DNA of 64,000 nucleotides from Cymbidium sinense (lineage: Eukaryota > Streptophyta > Magnoliopsida > Asparagales > Orchidaceae). Under the pieces are notes generated by a model, which made no database searches, was not told where the DNA came from, and saw only the letters and a program-made list of their open reading frames with translations. Position 1 is the stretch's first letter. Each line of letters begins with the position of its first letter. Shown in pieces: positions 37,201-50,789 of the stretch. The stretch lies in contig CM038221.1 of assembly GCA_021442155.1 (NCBI GenBank), positions 30,967,906-31,031,905 on the forward strand, in the 5' to 3' direction. Both the position numbers and the translations under genes were made by a program.

Positions 37201-39279
37201 AGCATGTTTCAACTGTACATTTCATTGAAAAAACAGCTTCATGTTTGAACTCTTCTTTGCAGAATGTTTCACGCATAACGAGATCACTTCTGGAAAGTCA
37301 AAAGGTAAGTTTTTGAAATTCCTTGATGGTTATAATGCATACATGATTAATGATTTTTTTATAATGTACAGGTACGGCATTGGTTATAACTCACAATGGC
37401 GCCAGTGGGGTCTATCCAGGATGCACAGATTTAGCCTATAAGCAAGCAGCGGAGGATGGTGCGGACATTATTGATTGCTCTGTTCAAATGTCGAAAGATG
37501 GAGTGGCATTCTGCTTGGACTCTGCAGATCTTTCAGTAAGCACAACAGCAATGCCTGCATTCATGTCCCGATCAACCACAATCCCTGAGATACAGAACAA
37601 CACTGGAATCTTCACGTTTGATCTTACTTGGAGTGAAATTCAGAGCTTGAAGCGTGAGTAAATATTTCTGTTTATTCTCTCCATCATTTTTTAGCTACTC
37701 ATACAATTTTCTGTGGCGTATAAATTGTGTTTGCTAGTTCCCAAAATGGCTCTATAAAAAAAAAAAAAGGCAGAAATCTTACCAATTAGCTGAAACTGAT
37801 TTAATTATTTTTGGTTCACATAATCAGCCATTTCCTATTCTGATCTTGATACAAGTATAAACATAATTATATTCGTCTTATAGATTCAAATTTCCTTTCT
37901 TTTCATGGCTGTTCTTTCTTCCTTCTCCAGCCTCTTTGGTTAGCCCATATTCTAGGTTTGGCTTGGAGAGAAATCCAGCAGCTAAGAACATGGGAAAAGT
38001 CTTAACGTTACCTGAATTCCTAACCTTTGCCAAAGAAAGCACAGTTGCAGGGGTCTTGATCAACATTCAGGTCTGACTCAGGCATCAAAATTCTCAGCAA
38101 TCACCATTCCTGACAGTTGCATGTATTATGAGATTTCAGAAAACTTATTCTAAATACTAAAAGTCTTCTCTTTTGTTGAACAGAATGCTGCCTACCTCGC
38201 ATCGAAGAAGGGGCTCGGTGTAGTTGATACAGTTTCCACTGCCTTAACAAATGCAAGCTTTGACAAAGACACAACTAAGAGAGTTCTTATCCAGTCTGAT
38301 GACACTTCAGTTCTATCAGTATATAAGAAGAACCCAAACTATGAACGAATTCTCTTGATTCCTGAGCAAATAGGAGATGCCCCTAAACCAACGCTGGACG
38401 AGATCAAGCAGTTTGCTGATGCAGTTAACGTCATTAGATCTACACTAATGGCTTACGAAGGCGACTTCCTCTCTCATTTCACTGATGTCACTGATAAGAT
38501 GCAGAAAGCAAATATCTCCGTCTACGTATCAGTGCTCAGAAATGAGTTCACAACCATAGCGTATGATTTCTTTTCGGACCCATTTGTGGAGATTGCAACT
38601 TTTGTTGGTGGACTCGGAGTAGATGGCATTTTCACTGAATTCCCTGCCACTGCAAGAGCATACATGAGTAAGTACATTAATCTAACTTAGCTATGAATGA
38701 TTGGATGAAAAGTAGTATATTTTAAGTATTTTTTTATTTTTAAAAATAAATAATATTATTATTAAAAATACTCAAAACAAATTCTAAATATTTTGAGTAC
38801 TATCACCTCCAAAATATTTTATTTTGAAACAAAACATAAATAAAATAAAATATAAAATATAAAACAAAAAATGAAAAATAAAAGTGATCCCACACAGCCC
38901 CTAAGAGTATTAGCTGTTACAAATTTAGGCAACTACCAATTATAAAAGAAAACTATAATAAAATAAATTTGATATTGCAGGGAGTCCATGCTCCAATCCG
39001 GATGCCAAGTTGCAGTACACCATCTTACCTGCTCGGCCAGGCGATATTACTGATTTAGCTGCACCTGAAGCACTGCCTCCAGCCGAATCCCCTGCACCTC
39101 CTCTCGAGCCTGCGGATGTCGTCGATCCTCCTCTCCCTCAGGTCGCAGAACTCTCGGCGCCAGCGCCGAAGGCAGCTGTTGAGGCAGAAGCAAGCAGCCA
39201 GCCACCGAGCACTTCTTTCAATTCAGCTCTCTGCCTCTTAGTGGTGATGTTCAGTCTTGTGAGTTTGGGACGCCATTGA
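34256..39279 (+). CDS. GDPDL: Glycerophosphodiester phosphodiesterase-like protein (SHV3/GDPDL type), GPI-anchored
   Basis: Plant GDPDL proteins act at the cell surface and affect wall cellulose and pectin. Nine coding exons with GT-AG borders and matching phases: 34256-34388, 35206-35505, 35611-35720, 36661-37162, 37263-37304, 37372-37653, 37931-38070, 38184-38667, 38981-39279, giving 763 residues, normal for the family. The protein begins with a signal peptide ([20 protein letters not shown]). Two GDPD-like domains follow: the first from about residue 48 ([15 protein letters not shown]), the second from about 364 ([19 protein letters not shown], then [18 protein letters not shown]). A Pro/Ala/Glu-rich stretch and a hydrophobic tail ([14 protein letters not shown]) signal a GPI anchor. 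Domain 1 has ARGG where active enzymes have HRG, and domain 2 has HNG, as in this family. Introns 1 and 8 carry MITE copies. There is no internal stop, so it looks functional. Confidence 0.95.
34616..34914. mobile_element. AT-rich MITE in intron 1 of the GDPD-like gene
   Basis: Ends are inverted: GGGGACGTTTTTGTTTTGTA near 34640 against CAAAATAAAATTGACCCC ending near 34884. A direct repeat, TATTTGATTTATT, flanks it on both sides (about 34617 and 34902) and may be the target duplication. The interior is almost pure A/T with internal palindromes. The superfamily is uncertain; a second copy lies in intron 8. Confidence 0.6.
38712..38908. mobile_element. Partial related MITE in intron 8 of the GDPD-like gene
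   Basis: Opposite orientation to the copy in intron 1. Its right end, AAAGTGATCCCACACAGCCC then CTAAGAG, is the inverse of an end reading CTCTTAGGGGCTGTGTGGG. It shares AATAAATAAAATAAAATATAAAAT and CTCAAAACAAATTCTAA-type text. The other terminal repeat was not found. Confidence 0.5.
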
Positions 39280-40777
39280 CGTTCTTGGCATTGTAACTGG
39301 TATCATTCGTTTGATTGAATTTATTATGTGAGTGGAGATGTTCTATATATGCCTCGTAATTGAGAATCATTTAAGTGTTAGGAAGATAGTGGACTATATG
39401 CCTTTTGGCATTTTGAGATTATGAGATTTTTCTGATCTATTTGCTGCGGGGATCACCACAATGTCTCTATGTGTAGAATAAGCTTTGAAAGTGATGGAGG
39501 TGGCGTAACATTTCTATTTCACTAATAATTTACAATCCTTAATGCCGAAAACCTTGCTTGCTGAATGAGAACCAAACCATATAGCTCTGGAAGAAACTAA
39601 GATCAAAAAATGGTGTAAAAAGTTGCCATCTAGCGAGGAACTGGCGACTATAAAGTCCACGTTTATCGAAGCCGATGATCGTGAAGACCACCTTAGCCAT
39701 AGGAAGCGCCGGCTTTCAATGAGGTTGATTTATAAGCGTTTGCTAAATCAGCTATAGCTCAGATCTGTTTTATCAAGACAATGCATGAGAGATGACAGTG
39801 ATAGATTGATCGCTAGAAATACCACAGTTGATGTGTGAAGTTTTCAGAAGGAAAATTATTGATGACTTAGTTGAACTTGCAATGCGTCCAATTTATAAGC
39901 TAGGAAGGATATAATAATGGCTCTTAAGTTGTTGCATTTGAAAGAAGAAGAATTATTTAAGTAAATATAAGATTATTGGTTTATAGAAAACTCATTGTAG
40001 AAATAAAAAAAAAAGTTAAGAACTTGTTAACTAATCAAATAATGATCAACTCATTTTGGATAGGAATCAATGAATTTTTTTAATTTTATTTTATATTGTT
40101 TATTTATTTTTATTCTTCTGTTTATTTTTATCAAAAATAGCACAAAATATTAAGATCACTTCTGATCCTTTTGACTCGATCAAGCACATATGTGTGTGGT
40201 TTGATGACAGATTTGAATCACAATATGGGTTTTCACGATTTGTAAAATGATTTGTATGTTTCTTTTATGCTCTGAAGAGTGCAAATGGCACTTTTTAAAG
40301 TAAATGTGATTTTAATGTCATGTTCTCACTAACACCAGAGTGTTCATTCGAGATTTTGTGTTTAATAATGAGGGAGAGTTTTATGCCTTATCTTTATACA
40401 AAGATCTTGCAAGAAAACAGAAAATGAAATGAGTATAAAAAATAAGATTTTTATGTGAAAAATATGAAAAGAGAAAAAAAAAATCTTGAGGCTTGACTCA
40501 AAATGATTTACTATGTATTTGAAGATATATTAGTATGCTCTTTACAATTAGAGATGACAGGATTATAAAATTAAACGCACTTGCTTGATCTCCTATACTA
40601 CGATATAGGTATTGGGTGGCGATAATGGTAGATGATTATTATAGTGGATTTCAGGATGGTTAAATGATGATGGCTAGATGAGATAATTAAGCGGTGATAA
40701 TTGAGTGGTGAGAATTAGACAATGATAATCAAGGGTAAACAATTAAATGATGGTGATTAGGAGATCGTGAACAAGGC
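39280..40777. other. 3' flank of the GDPD-like gene and intergenic DNA
   Basis: The first 300 bases are the probable 3' untranslated region. The rest shows no gene. A stretch of GATGATAATGG-like short repeats lies at 40615-40760, just before the LTR. Confidence 0.5.
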
Positions 40778-43700
40778 AGTGGTGTATTTTTTTATTTTCA
40801 AAAGTTTGGATTTTGAAAATATGTTGTGTATTTGTTGAGACACCACAGATCCATATGTACTCATTAAGGTGATCGGAGGAATGATATATCTCGAGAGATA
40901 AAAGTCATCTACAATGGACCTAATCAAGTAATGAGGACTCAAGGACAATGAGTCTTGAATGAATGAGATCTTTCCTACTTTATATAGAAAAGTAAAGTAG
41001 GGTTTATTTTGCAGGCAAGTTCCTATAAATAAGTATCCTAAGGAATGTGATTCCTTAAGAATACTCTCGATTAAGGTAAATGATTATTGTCTCCAAAGAT
41101 TTCAAAGGTAGGACTATCAACAATTGATTATTTTTGGAAAATCAAGTGGGATTGATCAAAAAGAGGGAGTTATTATCGAAACCAAAGAGAGATGAGTAGG
41201 GGATGCTCATGATAATAGAAACCTAGTGAGCATCCCAAACTATCCTATAGTTGGGTTTTATGTTTTTGAAATTTGAAGAGGATTATATGTTTGAGTTGAA
41301 TTTTTATTAGAAATCTAGGTCTTACAATTCCACAATACAAGATCGTGAAAATGCTTAAGAGGTGAGAATTTATACTTGTAGCCCGCAAAGAGAAACAATG
41401 ACCTTAGATCCTAAATCTAGGGAGCTTTGATGAGGACCAAAATACTATCTAAATCTAATATGAAAATGGGTATATGATTTATCTTCACAAGAGAGAATAA
41501 ACCACCCGACTGTTGGACTTACAACCACCTGGGGGTGGCTGCCAACTAACTCCTCCTATGATTTTAAATACATGTAGGCGAAAGTCTTATGCTTTGCAAG
41601 ATCGCTAGACTATTGTTTATTTAGAAATGAGACTAAGTTCTTAAAACACACTCCCTAAGAGACTAGATCATGTAGGCATGAATAATGACCTAAATCTAAT
41701 GCAAATTTTGTTAAGTTTTATTTTGATTTTTGGATAATTTATTTGACACAGGCTATGAGATTTCATATGCCTAATATATGAGAAGATTGATTATGGGCCA
41801 AAATCAGAAAGAATGAGGTGTGTTTTCACCATGGCTCTCAAAGGTCAAGCCATTTTCTCTGGCAAAGGTGAAAGCCCTCCATTATCAAGAGTGAAGCAAT
41901 ATGTTTTATGCAAGATGTGAGACATACAACATCCAACTAAGGGGTTGCTAAATCTTTTATTATCTTGATTTATATCCTAGGTTTTAGGTGAAGTTATGAG
42001 TTGTTTAATTTAATTTTGAGTTAATTAATCATATAGAAATTTTATTTTTCTTTAAGAGTTTAATCACATCCAGACCATTCATCAAACAATGAAGAAACTA
42101 GAAAGAACATGCAATCCTAATTGCGCAATCATAAACAAAACATCAATCAATTTATAAATTTAACACAAAAGAATAAGAAGCCGATGTGGTCGAGCTCCAC
42201 CACACAAACCTTAAAAAAAAAATGGGTAGCCGAGCTCTACCCTTATACAACCAGAATTATAAATGAATGATTATAATTAAAAGAAATTCATGTTATGGGG
42301 GTCTTCATTCTTTGTTCTTCATTTATTCCTTTCTTCATTTCTTTCTTTCTTCACTTCTTTCTTCCTTTTGACTTGGGATGTAGTTTGCTCAAAGGCTTCA
42401 CATGGTATATAAGAGATGATCTTATAACCAATGTTCACCTTAATTCCCCCATAACATTCATTCCAGATTTCAATTGCAAAATTTACATCAAAAAGGGAAA
42501 GATAAATTTAATTAAACCTGCAAAATAGAGATTGGCTAATCATACCACACAACCCAAACAGTTATATGAATAATTTGGACTTAGTACCCCACACATGGGT
42601 AACTAAGTCCACCTGTCCTAGTTTGGATCATGCTTAGGGGTATAAGCAACCTGCACAATAAAAGAATTTATATTTTTATTACATCACCCCTTAAGCATAA
42701 TCCCCTGTAGAAGACATGATTAGGAAAAGATCATCCTAACATCCGTACACACACCTAACATCCTATAAAAATATTACATCACAAAAATAAAATCGGCATC
42801 AAACCATGCACCACCTAACATAGAGCTAGAAATGGTGACTTAGCTAATGTGCCATTTAAGGCTTGTGTGACATGTCTTAGCTAGGATTTAAGATTAAAAT
42901 TTTTAAATGTGTAGGATTCAATTTAGAGGATAGTTTCATTTTAAGTGATTTAGTTGATTTGTCAATTTTAGTTGGTGATTTGATTTGGTTTGAATGAATC
43001 TATACTTAGTTACTAAATGTTTTGAAGAGAAGAGAACTTCTCTTTCATCCCTACCTTAAGACATTTCTAAGGTAGATTGACTGATGAATTTCCTTTAGTG
43101 AATGTTTTATTATGTATTTTAATTAACCCTAAGTTTAGATTTGCTCTAAATAACCATATTTAATAAGAGATACATCTTAAGATTAGTTAATGTGGATTAC
43201 TACCACATGACACACAACCATTTATTTCTTTCCACTATGTATGCCATGCATATGAATGATCCTAAGCATACCTATACATTCAATACAAATTATAGCACAC
43301 TTTGATGATGAATGCTAAGAGATATGATTTAAAAATTTGAATATTCCATTAATGCATATTTTTATTATGTAAAAAGGGGATTTTTCATCTATTAACAAAA
43401 TGCACATCCACATGTATAAAAGGAATAAGTGAGTATGACGCCATTATTTTCTACACCAGGGGAGTAAGGTACAAGACCTACTTAGGGCTACTTAAAGCCT
43501 CGCTGCCCCGAAAAGTCCAGACTAATATATCACTTTTCTTAAATACATGTAAATGTACAAAGATAAACAAATGGATGGAGAATCATGCAAAAGTTTTTTT
43601 GTTTGATTTGGTTGTATAATTTACATGTGTAAATGTGAGAATCCTTCTTAAGTCATAACATAGGAATGCATAGGAATAGATTTAAGCAAGTGTTGTGTTC

Positions 43701-46700
43701 TTTTCAAATGAACTATACACTTTGTAAATCCCATTCAAATCCATGTTAAGGAAGAGAAGGAAATAACATAAAACACATCTTATGCTATAATCACATGCAA
43801 GCTTATAAGTACTTATAAGTAGCATCACTTCATTCATAATCTTTAATTTATAAGTTTTGGAAATAATTTTTGGTTTAATAGTGATAATAGCCATTTATAT
43901 TCTTAATTTTAACCAACACATGTAATTTGACATAAAAGGAAAATATTTTATTTAATTGAATTTTTCAAAAGAAAAGAATGCATGATTTCATATAGCAAAC
44001 AACATTTAGCATGCTTGAAAAGAAATAAAGAGATGTAAGCATATGACTTCATTCACCCTAATTACTTCATAAGGACAATCATAGAAAATAGGATTATTTA
44101 AAATGAATCAAAATTCTTTAAAGAGATTTTTATTTCTGAATTTGATTTGAATTAGGAAATATGAAAAGGGTTTGCGGTCCTAACCCATTTCCCACATGTG
44201 TGAATTGGTTTAGTTTAATTAGAACAATTAGGTTGATTTTATATTTTATTTAGGTTAATGTGTGAATTAACTCCATTAATTATCCCTTTCTTATACCACT
44301 TTAACATAATCATTCAAGTAATTATGAATCAACATATGATATGCAACCACATGGAATTTAAATTAGCAATGCACCTAAAAAAATAAAAGGGTCTAATACA
44401 ATTGACTCATAATTTTTGATTAATTAAGCTAAAGGGTTTAATTAAGTATTTTCATAACCATCCTACACATATAATTCGATTATAATTTCCTTTGAAGTCT
44501 CTTAGGTTCTTGAACACCTAAGAATCTACCCAAGATTAAGTTCTAGAGTAATTTAGTTTTGAGTTTGATTAATTGAATTAATTAGTGAAGTGATTAAGCC
44601 ATTAATTAATTTGCAATATATTTAAGTGTTTATCCACATGAAATAAACTTAGGAGAAAATATTGAAAAAGAAATCTCAATCTCATTCCATAAGTCCATTC
44701 ACTATTTCATGATGATTAACAAGCTTAATTAATGAATTTATCACTATTTAATAGGTTAATTAATCATTTATTTAGTTGAGAGAGGGATTAAGGATGAAGT
44801 AACTAATTCCCTAATTAATCCAATAATAAATTCCAAAAAAATCATGGGAGGCAGAGGTCATCTCACTAATCAACCTTAGGAAGTTTGGAATTAATTACTA
44901 AACTAATTAAGGAGTAATCAGCCTAATTATATTTCTAATAAAACCTAAATTGAGTGAAAGCTACTATTCCAAATCGATTAATTTTAATTTTATATCATTC
45001 TCCTTTGAATTATCTTTAAAATGATCTTGAGTTTGTATTTTTTGGATTTTTCTACAATTAGTTATAAAATTTGGAAGTTTCACCATTAAAAATGAATTAA
45101 TTAGAGCTAATTAAACCCCTAATCCCATCGCCATGACGACGTGGCTTTCAATGCGATGGGATAAGTTATTTTGTCACATCCATCCGAAGGTCGGGTGGAC
45201 GCTTTCATGGGCGCCGATCTAAGATTGGACCACAATCTAATAGTTTAAATCAAAGGGAGATCTATCATGATTTAATCACAATCGTTCGTTCTAATCAAGC
45301 GGAACAGACGATGTGTGATCTATCTCCTCCTGAGCGGCGAGAGATGGATATCGTCTATTAATTGCCACTCGATCCGAGTTCACCCAAGCTTGGATGGAGT
45401 TTAAACTCACCCCACACCTTCGGGGAAGCCCAAGCAATGTATCCAATGATCAAGATCTCAAGGGATTACAATTTCCTTCACAAAGGACCAAGCAATTTTT
45501 CCTATAGCTACAGTTTCAATGGCATACATCATCGGAGGCTATCACCGGCGCTTCCAACAAAGGTGGTAGCTTTGTCTAATAGAAATGAGGCTTTGTTGAA
45601 GGTATAAAGTATTGATTTGAAGTGGATGGCTTGACCAAGCTCCCCTTCAATGGTGATCAGCCTTGGTCAAAGTCTTCCTTCCTATGGCTTGGTGACTTGG
45701 GAAATAATTTGATTGAGCTCGACGAAGTCCCTTGATGGTACTTGTGAGGTTAATTTGGTTTTGATGGAGAATTGTATGAGTTTGGCTTTGGATTAACCTC
45801 CCTTGTTCGGGCTTTAGGCAAAACCAAGAAGGAAAAATTAAGGGAGCTTGAAAATAGCTTTGGGAAGCTTAGGGATGCTTGATTTCGATTCCTAGAGATC
45901 AATCGAATTGAGTGCTTCTCATTTGAGTGGGAATGAGGGGGAGAATATCTCCCCCTACTTGGATTGGATGACCGAGAGCTAAGTTGCTATTTTAGCTCAA
46001 TTGTTGAGATTGGTTGATCGGTTTGGGCTGTTTAACATCCCATGTGAGTCATTTTAGGTACTGGACGGAAGGAGAATGGGTGCCCATGTGCTAAGTGAGT
46101 GCATTGGGTGATCCAAGTGTTCAATTTCATTGAGGGGCCTTGGCCTTGGCATGAGCCGCACACCCAAACTCATTGGGTCATGTTCACCATCCTTGGTGTC
46201 CATGTGAACCACTGGGGAGGATGCCAAGTGGCATTGAGAAAGAATTGGCCAAATTCCAGTGAATTTGGCCAAAGGATTTGACCTAAGGGTAAAATGGTCA
46301 TTGATTTGATTTTGATTTGAAATGATTTAAAAATGAATTGGGCCAAATTTCAAGTGATTTGGAGTTCATTTGGTTTGAATTGGTTCAATTTGACCCATTT
46401 AAGTCAAGTTGGGTCAATTTAGTTGACCAATTGGTTAAATTGGGCCAAACCATGGGTTAGGTTCAAATGATCATTTTCAGGTGTCATTTGATTTAATTTG
46501 GTTTATATTTGGTTTTGATTCATTTATTCATTTAGGTTAAATGGGTCAAGTTGACCAATTTGACCCATTTGACCCAATTGGGTTAGGTCATGGGTTGGTT
46601 TAGATTTGGTTGATCATTTGAAATGTATTGCAAGCTTTGATTTCAATCAATTATGATTTGGTTTAATTTTAAGTTGATTTGACTTTTTAGGTCAAGTTGG

Positions 46701-48237
46701 GTTCATGGTCAATTGGGCTAGGTTGAGTCTAATTGGTCAATTGAAGATTTGGTCAAGTTTAATTAGAATTTTTTGACCCATTGGTTGCAATCAATTTGGC
46801 TTAGATCAAGATTTGACCCATTTTGATTTTTTAGGTCAATTTGGGTCAACTTAGGTCAAGTGGCCAATTAGGCTTGGTTTGACTTAATTGATAGCTTGGT
46901 CATGTTCAATCATTGATTATGGATTGGTTTAGATCAATGGTTTCAATCAATTTGGCCCATAGTGAATTTTAGCTTATTTAGGTTTCATTTTGGCTAAGTG
47001 TTGACTTGGTCAAATGCTAGGTTTGACTTGGTTTGACCCAATTTGAGTGATTGATCATCCTAGGATGATTGCTGCTCACAATGTGAGGCTTAGATGGGCT
47101 TAGTTCAATCCAATTTGGGTTGGATTAGAATTTGGCTCAAAAAGATGCTTTAGGTCACTTTAGGTGAAGTGAGCCTAAATGAGTCAATTTGCTTGATCTA
47201 GGCTTGATTTAGGTTTGGTTGAACTCGAATATGGACTTATGATGGAAATATAATTTCAGTTGCAAGTGATTTGGAGTCAAATGGGTTTTGATTCATTCGA
47301 TGATTTCATGTCAAAAGGGTGAACATGGGTTTGACTTGGGTTAGTTTTATTTTGGTTTGGTGATTATAGTTTATGTTTATATTTGGGCTTGTGATTGAAG
47401 GAATGATTGTTTGAAGAGAAAATCCAAAGATTTGGATTGATTTGAGAATGATTTGGCTAAGTTCAAGAATTTGTCTTGGAAGAGCATAAGTTGGATTTAA
47501 GTTGGATTTGGATTTGAGTTTTGAATTTAGTTTTAGTTATTTGAATTTATATTTCATTTATATTTGTGAATATAAATGAGAATATAAATGAGTCATGAGA
47601 AAATCTTTTGAGTTTGGAGTGATTTGGATTTGGCTTGAGCTAAGTTCAAGGATTTGACTTGAAGGAGTATAAGTTGGATTTTGGTTAGATTTGGATTTGA
47701 GTTTTTTAATTTAGTTTTGGTTATTTGAATTTATATTTCATTTATATTTATGAATATAGATGAGAATATAAATGGGTTATGAGAAAATCTTATGAGTTTG
47801 GATTGATTTGGATTTGATTTGAGCTAAGTCCATAAGATGAAATCAAATGGCTTAGGAAAGATTTTGGGATTTAAATTCAATCATGGGTTTCAATCATTTG
47901 ATTTGGAATTGATTTAAGATTTGAGAAAATCAATTTAGTTGGAATTGATTTATGATTTGAGAAAATCAATTGAGTTGTAATTGATTTAAGATTTGATTTG
48001 GAATTAGTTTGAAGTAGGGAAGCAAGGACTGGGTTTAAGCTATAGGGTAGGAAAGTCTTCCTAATACCCTTAAGGCATAACCTATTCCTGTGGCTAACTC
48101 TTCTAAGTCTCTAGGGATAGTTTAAGTGTTCACCTAATCACTAGAAATATTTTAAGACTATGTAACTCTTAAAGTCTATAGGAGTCCTATGCTTAAGATG
48201 GAGAAGTTAAAAGCTCACTCCAAAAGTGAGGTCAACA
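40778..48237 (-). repeat. 3' LTR, about 7.46 kb
   Basis: Its left edge (GTGGTGTATTTTTTTATTTTC) matches the edge of the right LTR at 61230, and similarity continues to the window end (left copy to about 43.5 kb). Its right edge is placed at GAGGTCAACA, the inverse of TGTTGACCTC, the LTR start also used by the 16-kb element. The right edge is inferred from that motif, not from an alignment, because the partner region is outside the window. The LTR includes CCATCGCCATGACGACGTGG near 45126 and the GGTCAA-type array at 46.3-47.2 kb. No gene is recognised in it. Confidence 0.65.
46300..47200. repeat. Diverged GGTCAA-rich array, about 150 bp per unit
   Basis: Words like TTTGACCCATTTAAGTCAAG followed by TTGGGTCAA recur near 46390, 46516, 46680, 46814, 46970 and 47130. 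This matches the array at 1.9-3.2 kb and supports their being the same LTR family. Confidence 0.55.
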
Positions 48238-50789
48238 AAGGGCACCCAATAGGTGTAGTGTGACTGACAAGGCATATCGCACATATTGATGTTGACCGAG
48301 ATGATCAACAACACCGAATGTTCACAAGCACTAATAGAAATGATCTACTCTTAAACTTGAGGTGTAGAAGGAATCATGATCTTTGTGCAATGTGACTCTA
48401 CTTATGTCAAAGACATAAGAGAGTCAAGGAGGAATCCACTAGGGATGGAGTATGTGAACCTTCAACTAGGGAAAGTCATCCATCCAGGGGATGAGTGGTA
48501 GTGAAATTCGCTGGGGGATTATAATTTGGAATCCACCGGGGATAAAAGATGTGAACTTCCACTAAGGGAGCAAGTTCGGGTTGGATTGAATTGATTCCAC
48601 TGGGGAATTAGATAGATTTGCATCTCACCGAGGAGAAGCTGATTGATTTGATTGTTTAATTTGACTCCATTGGAGAGGAGGGTTGATTTCATTTCAGATT
48701 TTAAATTTTTAAATTTTTGAGATGGACCCTGTTGGTTTGTGATGGACCGCACTGAGTAAGGGCCATGTCGGCCTTGGCCTACTTTAGATTTACCAGTCCA
48801 AAGGGGTAATCTACCAACCATATGGTAAGGCTATCCAACTGGAGAGGTTGCCTTTCAGTGTGTAGCGGCTGTACTAGGAAGAAAGCATAGTAGAATTATA
48901 TCCTCCAAAGTAGATCGATCAGGGGTGATCGGTTGGAGGCAACGGTGAACCCAACCTTTCTTGAGTGAATGCCGGGGACTTAAATTAGTTCAAAGATAGT
49001 TAATTTCATTTTAATTATATTTGATGGATCCATCGGTTTGTAATGGGGCTTGAGTAGGGGCCATGTTGGTTACTTAATTTACCAATCCAAAGGGAGTAGC
49101 TTCCCGGCCGAGGGGAAAAATTATCCAACCAAAGGGGTGCCTTTCATTTTACAGCGGTTAATTTAGGGAAGAAAGCACGGGGACTCACATATTTTTTGAA
49201 TAAAAGACCACTGGGGTGACATATTAGCAAGGTAACATGTCAACCCGATCTAAGGCTGCCCGTCGATATGCGACAGTCATGCTAGAAAGAATGCGTAGTA
49301 GACTTACATCTTCCAAAATGAAATGACCATCGGGGTAACTTATTTATGGAAATAGATTGAACCCAACCTAAAGGTGACTACAAAGAGAGTGCCGACCCGG
49401 GCACTTATCTCAACTCAAGTGTAGTCAGATAATTCCTATAGGGAGTTCTGTTGACATTGCCTTAAAGATAGGATGCTTGCTTGGGAAAGGGGCCATTGGG
49501 GCTTGAATTCCTAATCTACAAGCGAATAAATTTATTTATTTATTTTATTTGTTTATCGTAGACCCTGTTGGTTTGTGAGGGATCATACTAAGAAGGAGCT
49601 TATATCAGCCTAGACCTATCTCAGATTTACTGGTCTAAGGGAGAATCTGTACATCCGCTGAACAAATTCTCCAACCACAGGGGTGGCTACTAGGAAAGGG
49701 GACTATCCAATCAAGAGTAACTCGGGTAGTGTAAATGGGGTGCATCTAAATAGAGTGCCTGGGAGAGGCTCTAAGGGCTTTATCCAAAACCTTGGAGAAG
49801 ATAATGTCTATAAGTATTGGTGGCCAACTCAAGAGAAAGTATGGGGACTCACATCTGCCAAGAGTGGTGAATCCACCGGGTGAGTCATTGTCAGCATAGC
49901 GAACATCAATCAACCTAAAGTGCCCATTGGTTTGCAACATTCAGCCTAGGAAGAAAGCATTGGGGACTCACATCCTCATACAGTGGAACTGATTGCCAGG
50001 ATAGTTTATCTTTGGCTCGATAAGTGCTATCCGACCTAGGGCGACTACTAAGTGAATGCCATTGGGGGACTTATATATCAACTTAAGAGTAGTCAAGAGG
50101 AAAGGAGCCACTGGGGGAGTTATCCTAAACCTCAAATATATTTGACTTAGTCAGTGTATGATGGCTAGTTTAAGAAAAAAAGGGTGTAGGCTTACATCTT
50201 CTTCAATGAAGTCAACTTGAGGTAGCTTACTCGGTGAGAGGCCTACCAAACTAACGAGGCGCTCATCAGTTTGTAATGGTCAAGTCAGGAAGAAAGTGCG
50301 GGGACTCACATCTGCTAGACAAACGACCACTAGGGTGATATACTAGCAAGGTAGCATGTCAACCCGACCTAGAGCAGCTAATGAATGAGTGCCACAGGGG
50401 GATTTCTCCCACATCATAATAGCCCGAGATAAAAGATATATGTTTGTGTTTGTGTTTGTGTTTGAAGAGGATAGGATGCCGCTTAGGTTATCTTACTATC
50501 TAAAACATGCTTAAAGGTTGATGAAATGGTGCCATGAATGGCAGTTATGATCCCACAAAGAAAGGATGCCGCTCGGGTTCTTTGGGTTCTCTCACACCTA
50601 TTCTAGTAGCATTAGGAAATCGTGTTTGATTTGTGTTCATGTTGTGAAAGAGGGATATGATGCCTCTTGGGTTCTCTTACACCCACCCTAAACATGTCAT
50701 GGCGGATTCGCAAACAAGCAAACAACACTTCAAATGAAGAGAATATTTTGATGAATTGGAATAGAATTTTGATGATAATTGTTTTCAAA
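48238..50789 (-). repeat. 3' untranslated region with at least seven diverged repeat units
   Basis: On the plus strand, a phrase like GGAAGAAAGCACGGGGACTC followed by ACAT recurs near 48876, 49166, 49282, 49831, 49948, 50171 and 50288. It is often preceded by a word such as TTTGCAACATTCAGCC or TTTACAGCGGTTAATT. Between copies lie GACCCTGTTGGTTTGTGA-like and CCACTGGGG-like words. No protein is recognised in either strand. It lies between integrase and the 3' LTR. The sequence next to the LTR (inverse ATTGGGTGCCCTT) is a weak polypurine tract. Confidence 0.6.

Noticed and set aside
49683..49883. Coding gene in the 48.3-50.7 kb repeats
   Set aside because: The frame crosses repeat units without conserved protein sequence between copies.
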